A DNA stretch of 64,000 bases from Candidatus Zixiibacteriota bacterium (GCA_020051695.1 JAGVQM010000031.1:62001-126000); one strand, 5' to 3'; positions 55,207 to 63,682 are shown, numbered from the stretch's first letter. The notes: generated from the sequence alone by a model not told the origin. Numbers and translations are program-made.

Positions 55207-55524
55207 TTACATGTTCAATCCGGGAAGCTGCAATCCCCCGGTGATTTGCGACATCCCCTCGGCCTGCATTTTTTGCGCGTTTTCCAGCGCCTGATTGACC
55301 GCGGCGGTGACCAGGTCTTCCAGCATCTCGACATCCCCGGGGTCGACGACCTCTTTGTCGATTTTGACCGAGACGATTTCCATTTTGCCGTTGGCGATAA
55401 CTTTGACCATCCCGCCCCCGGCGGTGCCCTCAACTTCTTTCTCCGCCAGTTCGGCCTGGATCCGTTCCATCTCGGCCTGCATCTTCTGTACCTGCTTGAA
55501 CATCTTGCTCATATCTTTGGACAT
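55207..55524 (-). CDS. ybaB: YbaB/EbfC nucleoid-associated protein
   Basis: A 105-residue DNA-binding protein of the YbaB/EbfC family: [17 protein letters not shown], then [18 protein letters not shown] and [18 protein letters not shown], with [15 protein letters not shown]. It forms dimers that bind DNA non-specifically. It sits between dnaX (13 bases before) and recR (52 bases after) on the same strand, the conserved order. Confidence 0.96.
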   Translation of the reverse strand: MSKDMSKMFKQVQKMQAEMERIQAELAEKEVEGTAGGGMVKVIANGKMEIVSVKIDKEVVDPGDVEMLEDLVTAAVNQALENAQKMQAEGMSQITGGLQLPGLNM

Positions 55525-55537
55525 CTGTCGCTCCTGT

Positions 55538-57244
55538 TCACCGGCCCTCCGGCATTATCTCGGCGTCGAATTTCTCCACGATCATGCGGAGTTTTTCGTC
55601 CGATTGCAAAAGCGAATCGTCGCTCGGTTCGGCGCGGGGCGGCCCGGTTTTGGTCTGCCGGTCCGGCGCCGACTCTGAGGCGACATGCAGCCGGACATGC
55701 AGCCCCTGACCCATCTCGGCGGCCACCTCGGCCTGAATCATATTCGAGTTCGATTTTTGCGCCAGTTGTTTTTGAATGTAGCCGTTGCCGCCATAAACTG
55801 TAATGTCTACCGCCCCACCCTCACCGCGCGTGATCTGCGCATTGGTCATAAACCCGGCGATCACCGAGGAATGTTTGCGGATCCGCTCGAGGATGCGGTC
55901 TTTCAAATCCCCCGTTACTGTGGGGTGGTCGTCCTGTCTCACGGGTTTCTGGTGGAAAGGCGCAGACGGGATTTCCGGAGTTCTCGCCGTCGTTTGGCGC
56001 GGGGCGGCCGAATCACTCCGAGTCGGCGACGGCGCCGGGGGAGAGGAGACGGTCTGTGGCAGTGCGTCGAACAGGTTTGTCCCGCCGCTGGTTTCGCCCG
56101 GTCCCTGTTTCAACAGGTCGTCGATTTTGCCGAGGACTTCGGAAAATTCCACGGTCTTATCCATTTTGGCGGCGCGGGCGGCCAGCATTTGCGCATCTAA
56201 AAGCGGCTGAGTCGACCAGCGCAGGCGGCCGAGAAAATCGCGCAGGTAGTCGACCAGCCGGTACAAATCGCCCAAGGCGAATTTTGCGGCTTGTTTTTTG
56301 TATAACTCGCGGCGGTCGGCCGGGACATCCAGCAAATCAGTATCCTCGCCCAACGCAGTGACCAACAATAAATTGCGCAAATGCTCGACCAGTTGCACGC
56401 CGAATTCGCCATAATCGCGGCCTTCCTCGGCGACTTTGGAAACTCGGGCGATGGCCGCGCCCGCATCCCCGGCGGCGAAATCATCCACGAGATCGAATAA
56501 CAGCGAATTATCGACCAGCCCCAGCGCCTCATTGGCGATCTCAGCGGTTGCCCGGCCGACCGCGTACGCCGACACCTGATCCAACAGCGATTGGCCGTCG
56601 CGCAGCGACCCCGCCGCCTTATGCGCGATAATCTCGATCGCCGCCGGTTCGATATCGATTTTTTCGGCCTCGGCGATTTTTTGCAGGGTTTCGGCCAGCG
56701 GGGCGTAGGGGATCAGCCGGAAATCGAATTTCAGACAGCGCGAATGGATCGTCGCCGGGACTTTGTGCGCTTCGGTGGTGGCGAAAATGAACACCACGTG
56801 CGCGGGGGGTTCTTCCAGCGTTTTCAATAGCGCGTCAAACGCCGATCCGGACAGCCGGTGGACTTCGTCTATAATGTAGACCTTGTATTTCCCGCCGGTT
56901 GCCACGTAATGCGATGATTCGCGCAGGTCGCGGATATCATCCACGCCGGTGTTGGAGGCGGCGTCGATTTCGATGACGTCCATATACGATCCGCCGGTGA
57001 TCTCTTTGCAGGCCGGGCACTTGCCGCAGGGGGTGGGGGTGGGGCCGTCCTTGCAGTTCAGCGCCTTGGCTAAAATCCGCGCGGTGGTGGTCTTGCCGGT
57101 GCCGCGCGGCCCGGCAAAGAGGAACGCGTGATGGATTTTCCCCGCCTTGAGCGCGTTGGTCAGCGTGCGCACGATATGCGGCTGGGCGATAATCTCGTCA
57201 AATGTCTGCGGCCGCCATTTCCGCGCCAGTACCTGATAGGTCAT
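55538..57244 (-). CDS. dnaX: DNA polymerase III gamma/tau subunit
   Basis: A 568-residue clamp-loader ATPase that opens the beta sliding clamp during replication. It has the Walker [21 protein letters not shown], the zinc module [35 protein letters not shown] and sensor 1 [17 protein letters not shown]. The C-terminal ~170 residues are a Pro/Ser/Thr-rich linker followed by a short folded tail. The length is shorter than E. coli tau but longer than gamma. No obvious programmed frameshift heptamer was found. It is the first gene of dnaX-ybaB-recR. Confidence 0.97.
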   Translation of the reverse strand: MTYQVLARKWRPQTFDEIIAQPHIVRTLTNALKAGKIHHAFLFAGPRGTGKTTTARILAKALNCKDGPTPTPCGKCPACKEITGGSYMDVIEIDAASNTGVDDIRDLRESSHYVATGGKYKVYIIDEVHRLSGSAFDALLKTLEEPPAHVVFIFATTEAHKVPATIHSRCLKFDFRLIPYAPLAETLQKIAEAEKIDIEPAAIEIIAHKAAGSLRDGQSLLDQVSAYAVGRATAEIANEALGLVDNSLLFDLVDDFAAGDAGAAIARVSKVAEEGRDYGEFGVQLVEHLRNLLLVTALGEDTDLLDVPADRRELYKKQAAKFALGDLYRLVDYLRDFLGRLRWSTQPLLDAQMLAARAAKMDKTVEFSEVLGKIDDLLKQGPGETSGGTNLFDALPQTVSSPPAPSPTRSDSAAPRQTTARTPEIPSAPFHQKPVRQDDHPTVTGDLKDRILERIRKHSSVIAGFMTNAQITRGEGGAVDITVYGGNGYIQKQLAQKSNSNMIQAEVAAEMGQGLHVRLHVASESAPDRQTKTGPPRAEPSDDSLLQSDEKLRMIVEKFDAEIMPEGR

Positions 57245-57483
57245 CTATGCTCCCACCCAAAAACCCGTTTGCAACCTACACATTCTGCCCGCTCCCGGTA
57301 TCATTTTATCCGTGCCGGGGCGGGGTCGTTGAGGGGCAGTATACGGAAAATTGAGGGGGTAAGTCCAGATGGGAATCAACCGGTACCCCACCCAACGGGT
57401 GGGTGAAAAAGTGATTGGCTGAATGCGGCAATTGATTTGATCGCTCGGCTCCTGGCGCTATGCTCCGGTCATGAAACTCCGCA
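57245..57483. other. Intergenic space upstream of dnaX
   Basis: No gene. It carries the short palindrome CCACCC/GGGTGG (about 57388-57402) and is probably the dnaX promoter region. The minus-strand SUFU gene ends on the far side of it. Confidence 0.4.
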
Positions 57484-57509
57484 GGTGGTCCACCTTTTAG
57501 GTGGGTTTC
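57484..57509 (+). repeat. Hairpin repeat, left copy (T-run on plus strand)
   Basis: GGTGGTCCACC TTTTA GGTGGGTTTC. A 5-base stem CCACC/GGTGG is followed by TTTCATTTT. It is an inverted copy of the hairpin at 57540-57565: 19 of 26 positions agree, and all seven differences are transitions. Two of the changes are paired in the stem (A-T here, G-C there). Confidence 0.7.
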
Positions 57510-57539
57510 ATTTTAAAACTGCAATTGCCTATTAAAAAA

Positions 57540-57565
57540 GAAACCCGCCCGGAGGGCGGGCCACC
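57540..57565 (-). terminator. Intrinsic terminator after the SUFU gene (right copy of the hairpin repeat)
   Basis: Read on the minus strand: stem GCCCGCC/GGGCGGG then TTTCTTTTTTAAT, a strong terminator 9 bases after the SUFU stop. It is an inverted copy of the hairpin at 57484-57509. Confidence 0.85.
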
Positions 57566-57573
57566 GGCCCAAT

Positions 57574-58212
57574 TCACACAACCATGTCACGATCCAAATC
57601 GCTGTATGGATAATAGCCACATTTCTTGAGTTTTTCGATTAGCACGGCTCCTCCATGTTCCATGGCGAATGCCATCTCTCTACGAAGTATTTCGATAATA
57701 AGGAGTAACCCGCATTTTTCGCCCCGAATGACGAAATCAATATTGTCTCGCCGGTATTCGTCAAATATCAAGCACCAATTGGGTTCGGGTGGGACCGTGG
57801 GTATTTCGCAGGTTTCAAATGGATTTAAGACCGCGTGCCGCGAATAATTGCCAATCATTGTGAAAATATGCGTGATTCGGTCATTGATTTTACCGAAAGG
57901 ATTGATTTCAGAACGTGCATTATTGTGTGGTTGATAGGGATGTTTTGTGAAAGCCACAAGTTCGTATCTGCCGATCCGGCTTGGGAGAACATCAGGGCCG
58001 AACGGGTTCATGACTTCCATAGTGGTAAAACACGTTCCGGGCATTGTGTGCAGAAAATAGTAAAGATCTACCGACCCACCAGCATCAAATGGCACTATCG
58101 CATGCTGTACCAGATTATGCATCGGACCCAGTATTTTTTCCATGGCGGCTCGTTTTTGCTCGTAATCAACTTCCAATTCCTCATCCGGGATATCATCTTC
58201 TGGTTTGATCAT
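57574..58212 (-). CDS. Suppressor-of-fused (SUFU)-domain protein, possible orphan immunity protein
   Basis: A 212-residue protein of the bacterial SUFU type: VDLYYFLHTMPGTCFTTMEVMNPFG then IGRYELVAFTKHPYQP. Many bacterial SUFU-like proteins are immunity factors next to polymorphic toxins, but no toxin is visible here, so it may be an orphan. It has no signal peptide or membrane segment. Its base composition is visibly more AT-rich than the neighbouring dnaX operon, with more codons ending in A or T. It lies in a repeat-rich zone with an IS3 remnant, so horizontal gain is likely. A terminator follows. Confidence 0.75.
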   Translation of the reverse strand: MIKPEDDIPDEELEVDYEQKRAAMEKILGPMHNLVQHAIVPFDAGGSVDLYYFLHTMPGTCFTTMEVMNPFGPDVLPSRIGRYELVAFTKHPYQPHNNARSEINPFGKINDRITHIFTMIGNYSRHAVLNPFETCEIPTVPPEPNWCLIFDEYRRDNIDFVIRGEKCGLLLIIEILRREMAFAMEHGGAVLIEKLKKCGYYPYSDLDRDMVV

Positions 58213-58455
58213 GATAGATAACCTGCCCTAATTTCAGCAATACGCATACGAAATTATCTGATGCCACAAATTCGTTTTATATCCGCCTCTGCGAATTTAC
58301 TTCAATGACTGAGTGAAGCAATCATTTTTTACGTGGCGGGCGCGGTCCGGAGTTCTGCCGGGGTTTCTAAGAGTATTGTATTTCCTGGTTCGTCTGGTTC
58401 GCGGCAGCGCCTTGATACCCTGACCAAACCTCCGGGGCACATATTCCAACAAGCC

Positions 58456-58472
58456 CCGGAGGGCGGGCCACC
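58456..58472. repeat. 17-base partial copy of the hairpin repeat
   Basis: CCGGAGGGCGGGCCACC, identical to 57549-57565. One arm of the hairpin only; the other side has decayed. Confidence 0.6.
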
Positions 58473-58660
58473 CCGCCTCCTTTGTTCGGGCCGTATGGTA
58501 ACTGTTATCCATGTGCCCGGTCTATTCTGTTCCCTATGTGCCCAGTTTGTGCCATTTTGGTGGCGCAACAAAAGGGAGCGTTTTTCACAAGATGGATCAA
58601 TGGGAACCCACCCGACGGAAACATCCGCTTGCGCGGATTTTTGCTCTGGGTGGGCCACCT

Positions 58661-58729
58661 CCGTCAAAACCGCCCCCCCAACCCCCCCGCCCCCTTGCTT
58701 GCGCCGCGGCGGGTGCATATATATTGTGG
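58661..58729. repeat. Direct repeat, copy 1
   Basis: About 69 bases starting CCGTCAAAACCGC and ending near ATATATTGTGGC, with the core CCCCCTTGCTTGCGCC. It matches copy 2 at 61030-61099 with few substitutions and short length changes. The pair flanks the IS3 remnant and the glycosyltransferase gene. Confidence 0.8.
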
Positions 58730-58731
58730 CT

Positions 58732-58751
58732 GGCAGATGTCCACATCTGCC
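58732..58751. repeat. 20-base perfect palindrome
   Basis: GGCAGATGT CC ACATCTGCC. It stands alone just after direct-repeat copy 1; no T-run follows. Confidence 0.6.
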
Positions 58752-58843
58752 GCGCCATTTATTTAACTATTCAACGTTTTTGGCCAACGTTGGGGTACAT
58801 GTGGACATGTGCCGCCCACAATACAGGAACTGCTTCGCAACTC

Positions 58844-58867
58844 CTTTCATGGTGGGCGACCCATCAG
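58844..58867. repeat. Short direct repeat, copy 1 (second at 59094-59117)
   Basis: CTTTCATGGTGGGCGACCCATCAG, repeated with about three changes at 59094-59117. The second copy joins the IS3 remnant. Confidence 0.5.
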
Positions 58868-58873
58868 AAAAAT

Positions 58874-58895
58874 GTCAAGCGCCAGGGCGCTTGAC
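58874..58895. repeat. Palindromic repeat, copy B
   Basis: GTCAAGCGCC AG GGCGCTTGAC, a perfect 10-base stem. Its core matches copy A at 54525-54550. Confidence 0.65.
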
Positions 58896-58937
58896 CTACT
58901 CCCAATGCCTGACCCCTTCATAATTTTCCAGACGTAG

Positions 58938-58958
58938 GGGCGGGTCTGTGACCCGCCC
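58938..58958. repeat. GC-rich hairpin
   Basis: GGGCGGGTC TGT GACCCGCCC, a 9-base stem. It is preceded by GTAGGGG, as in the nested elements at 23320 and 60920. Confidence 0.55.
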
Positions 58959-58979
58959 GACTGGTCGGTGTTGCCAATA

Positions 58980-59000
58980 GGGCCGGTCTGAGACCGACCC
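58980..59000. repeat. Hairpin next to the GC-rich hairpin
   Basis: GGGCCGGTC / GACCGACCC with one mismatch and a 3-base loop. Confidence 0.45.
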
Positions 59001-59116
59001 TTACAAGTATTTGTCGGGTTTCTCGTTACGCTTCGCGTTTCTCGGAACTCGACCCGCCAAAGGCCACTCAAATCGTTGGCTTTTTCGACAAGCCTTTCAT
59101 GGTGGGCCACCCGTCC

Positions 59117-59275
59117 GAAGTGATGGCCAAGTTTTTGGAGTATATTGAGGTGTTCTATAACCGGGAGCGCCGCCATTCGAGTCCGGGCTTCAAACGCCTG
59201 GTTGATTTCGAACAGCCGACAATCCTATCTTTACTACGTGTGCGTTTTTTTGGGGGAAGATCACTTGAATCATAG
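59117..59275 (+). pseudogene. IS3-family transposase (OrfB, integrase domain) C-terminal remnant
   Basis: Reading the plus strand from 59117 to the TAG at 59273-59275 gives SEVMAKFLEYIEVFYNRERR, then HSSPGFKRLVDFEQP. FEYIE(V/I)FYNR.RRHSSLGY.SP..FE is the end of the DDE integrase domain of IS3/IS150-type OrfB, so this is a decayed remnant of about 45 residues. The rest of the transposase and the terminal inverted repeats are gone; the upstream sequence is repeat material. The tail has lost the usual stop position and runs into the start of the glycosyltransferase gene. Confidence 0.8.
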
Positions 59276-60821
59276 TACAATTCGTCATTTCAATCTCGAT
59301 AAGTTGTGCTGGGTTATCGGGCTGAGTGTGCTGGTCAGGCTCATTTTTCTCGGCCTTTTGGATCTTCTGCCCGAAGAGGCATACTACTGGAACTACGCCC
59401 AGCATCTTGACATCGGGTACCTCGACCATCCCCCCATGGTAGCCTGGCTTATTGGTGCATCGGAGGCGCTTCTTGGCCGAAGCGAATTTGCTGTTCGGCT
59501 GCCGGCGTTTCTGGGATGGATTGTCCTGGCCTATTTCGTGTTTCACCTGGCGGAGGATACAATCGGCAAAGGGACCGGCAGGATGGTCATCCTTCTCCTG
59601 GCCATATTGCCGATATACATGTCCGTCGGATTCCTGATGACACCGGATGCACCGTTCTATGTTTGTTGGGCCGGCGCGTTGTTCTTTATTGCGAGAGCGA
59701 TGTTCAATAAACGCCCGCTTGCATGGTATGGCGCAGGGATTTTTCTGGGACTCGGAATGCTTTCAAAGTATACGATGGGCCTGATTGTGCCGGCAACGCT
59801 CGCGTACATGCTCGTTGATAAAGATGCTCGTCAGTGGTTCAAGAGACCTCATCCGTATATTGCCCTGTTGCTTGGCCTGGTTTTGTTCTTGCCCGTCCTG
59901 TACTGGAATTCTCAGCATCAATGGGCATCTTTTGCCTTTCAGGGGACCCGTCGTTGGGGGGGCGACACAGGTTTTCATCTTCATATTCTAATCGGGAGTA
60001 TTCTTGTACTCATAACCCCGCTCGGCTTGTATGAGGCGGCAAGGGTCATTCTGGATTTTCAAAAGTGCCGGCGGACGATCCGCCAGGCGGATTTGCTCCG
60101 CTACCGCAAGTATCTATTTCTCGTGACATTTACATTAGTGCCCTTGCTGGTATTCGTAATTCACAGTATCCAGGGACAACCGAAATTGAACTGGACGGGA
60201 CCAGCGTGGTTGGCATTGCTGCCACTAATCGGGGCAAGAATTTCCGGGATGAGAGCGAGGCAAGATGCGCCATATGTGCGGACTCTAACAAGACGCTGGC
60301 TGGTAACTGCTTCACTTGTCCCCGTACTCTTCGCGGCGGGGTTCGGCTATATGATCGCCGGTATGCCGGGATTCACCAAGGAGAGTTGGATGAAGCTTCC
60401 AATTGCCTGGAAGGCCTACGGCGACAGGGTTGAAGAGATCGAAACGCGCCTTGAAAATGAAACCGATTCGGAACCGATCGTCATTGGTTTAGACGAGTAC
60501 TGGCTGGCCAGCCAAGCGAGTTTTTATGATCCTGATGACGACGATGATCTAGACACTTTGCAGGAGATAGCCGGCGAAAACCTCGTTGGTGGCAACAGCC
60601 TGATGTGGAACTCCTGGGTATCACCTCAGATGGTAGCCGGACGTCATGGGCTACTTGTTAGTTTCACCGAGGATAAACTGAAACAAAATCGGGTTACCGG
60701 TCGCTTTTCCAAGGTAGGTGAAATAAGTAAAGAAGTCCTCACCAATTGTGATGGAGAGATCGGGCATTTCTACTGGCGAGTAGGATACAATTACCGTGCG
60801 GACAGTCTGAGGCGACAGTGA
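59265..60821 (+). CDS. ArnT/PMT-type (GT83-like) membrane glycosyltransferase
   Basis: A 518-residue polytopic glycosyltransferase. It has LLPEEAYYWNYAQHLDIGYLDHPPMVAWLI, the periplasmic first loop with the acidic EEAYYW and the DHPP motif of the GT83/ArnT and dolichyl-phosphate-mannose transferases. About ten further hydrophobic segments follow (GWIVLAYFVFHLA, GMLSKYTMGLIVPATLAYML, ALLLGLVLFLPVLYW). It probably transfers a sugar from an undecaprenyl-phosphate donor to lipid A or another surface lipid; the acceptor is unknown. The start at a TTG (59265) is chosen because GGGGGAAG precedes it and the sequence before that is the IS3 remnant. A longer reading from 59145 reads into the remnant in another frame. 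Confidence 0.85.
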   Translation: MNHSTIRHFNLDKLCWVIGLSVLVRLIFLGLLDLLPEEAYYWNYAQHLDIGYLDHPPMVAWLIGASEALLGRSEFAVRLPAFLGWIVLAYFVFHLAEDTIGKGTGRMVILLLAILPIYMSVGFLMTPDAPFYVCWAGALFFIARAMFNKRPLAWYGAGIFLGLGMLSKYTMGLIVPATLAYMLVDKDARQWFKRPHPYIALLLGLVLFLPVLYWNSQHQWASFAFQGTRRWGGDTGFHLHILIGSILVLITPLGLYEAARVILDFQKCRRTIRQADLLRYRKYLFLVTFTLVPLLVFVIHSIQGQPKLNWTGPAWLALLPLIGARISGMRARQDAPYVRTLTRRWLVTASLVPVLFAAGFGYMIAGMPGFTKESWMKLPIAWKAYGDRVEEIETRLENETDSEPIVIGLDEYWLASQASFYDPDDDDDLDTLQEIAGENLVGGNSLMWNSWVSPQMVAGRHGLLVSFTEDKLKQNRVTGRFSKVGEISKEVLTNCDGEIGHFYWRVGYNYRADSLRRQ

Positions 60822-60919
60822 CTTCCTCCGAGATAACCGGCAATTTGATGCCTGCCGCCGGGTGGCCCATCACGGAAGGATTTCGGCAAGAAATCCTGGA
60901 GTGGTGGGTTGGCAGCATA

Positions 60920-60997
60920 GTAGGGCAGGAGCCGTAGCGGTCCTGCCATTTTAGTTTTGCGGCAGGATCGCTTCGCTGCGCTCGGATCCTGCCCTAC
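60920..60997. repeat. Nested palindromic element of 78 bases
   Basis: Outer arms GTAGGGCAGGA (60920-60930) and TCCTGCCCTAC (60987-60997) are perfect complements. Two further hairpins share the same arms: GGCAGGA/TCCTGCC (60924-60947), and GGCAGGATC/GATCCTGCC (60961-60993). It can fold into either one long hairpin or two short ones. The plan is like 23320-23435. Confidence 0.75.
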
Positions 60998-61029
60998 GCA
61001 ATCAAGTGCCCGCCCCGGTTTCCCCCTCC

Positions 61030-61099
61030 GTCAAAACCGCTCCGCAAACCCCCGCGCCCCCTTGCTTGCGCCCAGGCGGGTGCATATATTATGTGGTTC
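61030..61099. repeat. Direct repeat, copy 2
   Basis: About 70 bases matching 58661-58729, starting CCGTCAAAACCGC and with the shared core CCCCCTTGCTTGCGCC and GCGGGTGCATATAT. Confidence 0.8.
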
Positions 61100-61210
61100 G
61101 CCCGGGAGGGTCAGCCCGGCGTTAGGTGGAGCGCAGGGGCGCCGAATAAAAAGCGCCTGCCAATGTCTCGATTTCGTAATCAAAAAATCCCTTCATACGG
61201 AGTACAGGCA

Positions 61211-62326
61211 ATGCCGGACACAATGAAAGCAGTAGTCAAAACCAAGCCCAAACTGGGCGCCGAATTACAACGCAAACCAATACCGACCTACCCGCCGGAT
61301 TGGGTCCTGGTGAAAGTGCGGGCCACGTCGATCTGCGGCACCGATGTGCATATCTACAAGTGGGATGACTGGTCGGACAAGCGCATCGGCGCGAAGAACT
61401 TACCGCAAACCTTGGGGCATGAGGTCGCCGGTGATGTGGTCGAGGTTGGCGCGCACTGCAAGCGGATCAAAGTCGACGATTATATCTCCGCCGAAACCCA
61501 TATTTATAACCCCGGCGATCTGAACGCCATGCTCGGACAGTTGCATATCGGCGATCATATGCAAATCCTCGGGGTCGACTGCGACGGCGCGTTCGCCGAA
61601 TATTTTGCGGTCCCCGAATCGGTGTGCTGGGTCAATGACAAATCGATCCCGCCGGAAATTGCCACCATCCAGGAGCCGCTGGGCAACGCCACCTATACCG
61701 TGCTGGGCGAGGATTCCGACGTGGCCGGGAAGACTATGGTTATTATTGGCGATGGCCCCATCGCGCTTTTTGCCGTGGGTGTGGCGCGGGTCTGCGGGTT
61801 GGCCAAGATCTTCATCATCGGTAAGTATGACTTTAATATGAATATCGCCAAGAAGTTGGGCGCCGATCACCTGTTGTATGCCAACAAGGATGATGTCAAC
61901 CGGATTCAATATATTCGCGACCACACCGGCGGCAGCGGGGCCGATATCGTGCTGGAAATGGCCGGTTCCCAGCAGGCGCTGGATGAAGGGTTTCAGGTGC
62001 TGCGCAAGGGCGGGCGGTTTTCGGCGTTCGGCGTCTCGGCCGACCCCAAGCCGGCAATCGACTACAACAACGGCATCGTGTTCAAAGGCGCGCAAATCCA
62101 CGGTATTTCCGGCCGCAGGATGTTCGATACCTGGTATCGCAACCGCAATTTGCTGGCCTCGGGCCGGCTGGATATCTCGCCGGTGATCACGCACATGTTC
62201 AAACTGGAGGATTACAAGGCCGGCTTTGATGAAATGATGACCCGTCCGCGCCATTCGGCCAAGTGTGTCTTGTTCCCGTCCAGCGAGGAATTCGAGGCGG
62301 CGAAAAAGCGGCGCGGCGTGAAGTGA
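61211..62326 (+). CDS. tdh: L-threonine 3-dehydrogenase-like MDR enzyme lacking the structural zinc site
   Basis: A 371-residue medium-chain dehydrogenase that should oxidise threonine to 2-amino-3-ketobutyrate with NAD. Catalytic zinc residues are in SICGTDVHIYKWDDW and LGHEVAG, the nucleotide loop is IIGDGPIALFAVG, and the family stretch EPLGNATYTV is present. The structural zinc lobe, normally with four cysteines after the GHE segment, reads AETHIYNPGDLNAMLGQL then HIGDHMQILGVDCDG and contains none of them. The ATG at 61211 has CGGAG before it; MKAVV at 61223 is also possible. The next gene, kbl, supports the threonine-degradation role. Confidence 0.92.
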   Translation: MPDTMKAVVKTKPKLGAELQRKPIPTYPPDWVLVKVRATSICGTDVHIYKWDDWSDKRIGAKNLPQTLGHEVAGDVVEVGAHCKRIKVDDYISAETHIYNPGDLNAMLGQLHIGDHMQILGVDCDGAFAEYFAVPESVCWVNDKSIPPEIATIQEPLGNATYTVLGEDSDVAGKTMVIIGDGPIALFAVGVARVCGLAKIFIIGKYDFNMNIAKKLGADHLLYANKDDVNRIQYIRDHTGGSGADIVLEMAGSQQALDEGFQVLRKGGRFSAFGVSADPKPAIDYNNGIVFKGAQIHGISGRRMFDTWYRNRNLLASGRLDISPVITHMFKLEDYKAGFDEMMTRPRHSAKCVLFPSSEEFEAAKKRRGVK

Positions 62327-62355
62327 AAATAACATTCAGCGATAAGTGAGGACCA

Positions 62356-63561
62356 ATGTACGGGAAATTAAAACAAGACCTGCAAAAAGAGCTACAGGGT
62401 ATCCGTGATGCCGGTCTGTACAAAACCGAGCGGATCATCATGACCCCGCAGGCGGCGGAGATTAAAGTTTCCACCGGCGAGCAGGTCCTGAATTTCTGCG
62501 CCAATAACTATCTGGGACTATCCTCCCACCCCAAAGTGATCAAAGCCGCCCACGAAGCGCTCGACAAGTGGGGGTACGGCATGAGTTCGGTGCGGTTTAT
62601 CTGCGGCACCCAGGAAATCCATCGCAAGCTGGAAAAGAAAATCTCCGAGTTTCTGCAGACCGACGATACCATCCTGTATGCGGCCTGTTTCGACGCCAAC
62701 GGCGGGATTTTCGAACCCCTGCTGGACAAAGATTGCGCGATTATCACCGACGCGCTCAACCATGCCTCGATCATCGATGGTATCCGCCTGTGCAAGGCGA
62801 CGCGGTCGATCTACAAACATGGCGACATGGCCGATCTGGAAGAACGGCTCAAAGAGGCCGGCGGCGCCAAGTACCGCATTGTGGCCACCGACGGCGCATT
62901 CTCCATGGACGGCGACATTGCCAAGCTGGACAAAATCTGCGATCTGGCCGACAAATACGATTCACTGGTGATGGTCGATGACTGCCATGCCTGTGGCTTT
63001 TTGGGCAAGACCGGCCGTGGTTCCATCGAATATCGCGGGGTTATGGGTCGCGTGGATATCATCACCGGCACGTTGGGCAAGGCGCTCGGCGGGGCCTCCG
63101 GCGGCTATGCCTCCGGCCGGCAGGAGATCATCGATCTGTTCCGCCAAAGATCGCGGCCGTACCTGTTTTCCAACACCGTTGCCCCGGCGGTGGTCGGCGC
63201 GTCGATTGCCGTATTCGACCTGTTGTCCGAAACTACCGAACTGCGCGACAAGCTGGAGAAAAACACGAAATATTTCCGCGCCAAAATGACCGCGGCCGGA
63301 TTCGATATCACGCCCGGTGATCATCCGATCGTCCCGATTATGTTCGGCAAGTTTCCCAATGACGCCAAGTTGTCGCAGGATTTCGCCAATGCGCTGCTCA
63401 AAGAGGGCATCTATGTCATCGGGTTCTACTACCCGGTGGTTGCCAAAGGGGCGTCCCGCATCCGGGTCCAGATTTCCGCCGCGCATGAGACGCATCACTT
63501 GGATAAAGCCATTGCGGCATTCACCAAAGTCGGCAAACAACTTGGGGTGCTGGCCAAATAA
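62356..63561 (+). CDS. kbl: Glycine C-acetyltransferase (2-amino-3-ketobutyrate CoA ligase)
   Basis: A 401-residue PLP enzyme of the alpha-oxoamine synthase family. It cleaves 2-amino-3-ketobutyrate with CoA to glycine and acetyl-CoA. It has [65 protein letters not shown] and the PLP lysine in [16 protein letters not shown]. The C-terminus ([13 protein letters not shown]) is normal. It is 29 bases after tdh and TGAGGA precedes the ATG, so tdh-kbl form an operon closed by the terminator at 63599. Confidence 0.97.
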   Translation: MYGKLKQDLQKELQGIRDAGLYKTERIIMTPQAAEIKVSTGEQVLNFCANNYLGLSSHPKVIKAAHEALDKWGYGMSSVRFICGTQEIHRKLEKKISEFLQTDDTILYAACFDANGGIFEPLLDKDCAIITDALNHASIIDGIRLCKATRSIYKHGDMADLEERLKEAGGAKYRIVATDGAFSMDGDIAKLDKICDLADKYDSLVMVDDCHACGFLGKTGRGSIEYRGVMGRVDIITGTLGKALGGASGGYASGRQEIIDLFRQRSRPYLFSNTVAPAVVGASIAVFDLLSETTELRDKLEKNTKYFRAKMTAAGFDITPGDHPIVPIMFGKFPNDAKLSQDFANALLKEGIYVIGFYYPVVAKGASRIRVQISAAHETHHLDKAIAAFTKVGKQLGVLAK

Positions 63562-63598
63562 ACCGCCGCGTTTCGAGATTACGAATTCGGATCAGCAT

Positions 63599-63626
63599 AA
63601 CCGCGCCTGCGGGCGCGGTTATTTTC
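63599..63626 (+). terminator. Intrinsic terminator after kbl
   Basis: Stem AACCGCGCC (63599-63607) and GGCGCGGTT (63612-63620), followed by ATTTTCTT. It lies 37 bases after the stop codon. Confidence 0.85.
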
Positions 63627-63682
63627 TTGTGGATATTAAGGTCTTGATTGCCCGTCGGTTGAAAAAAAAGTGACTTTGTCCC

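Larger units (their letters stand above)
58213..59116. other. Repeat-rich non-coding region of about 900 bases
   Basis: No convincing gene. It holds several hairpins and repeats reported separately here (58456-58472, 58661-58729, 58732-58751, 58844-58867, 58874-58895, 58938-58958, 58980-59000). Open frames across it are low-complexity and lack ribosome-binding sites, and some are pieces of the repeats. Confidence 0.6.
60822..61210. other. Repeat-rich intergenic region before tdh
   Basis: No gene. It holds the nested palindrome (60920-60997), copy 2 of the direct repeat (61030-61099) and the tdh ribosome-binding site. An open frame that reads through it to tdh is not used. Confidence 0.6.

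Noticed and set aside
55538-57244. Programmed frameshift in dnaX
   Set aside because: The A-rich codons in the gene do not form the standard slippery heptamer with a downstream stem, and the single frame is complete.
58333-58923. Open frames in the repeat zone
   Set aside because: They read through palindromes and direct repeats, with Pro/Arg-rich products that recur in both repeat copies.
57245-61210. Complete mobile element or defence island
   Set aside because: Only a 45-residue IS3 fragment is left, with no terminal inverted repeats, recombinase, toxin or nuclease gene.
60957-61226. Open frame ahead of tdh
   Set aside because: It encodes the direct-repeat sequence in frame; no start signal or homology.
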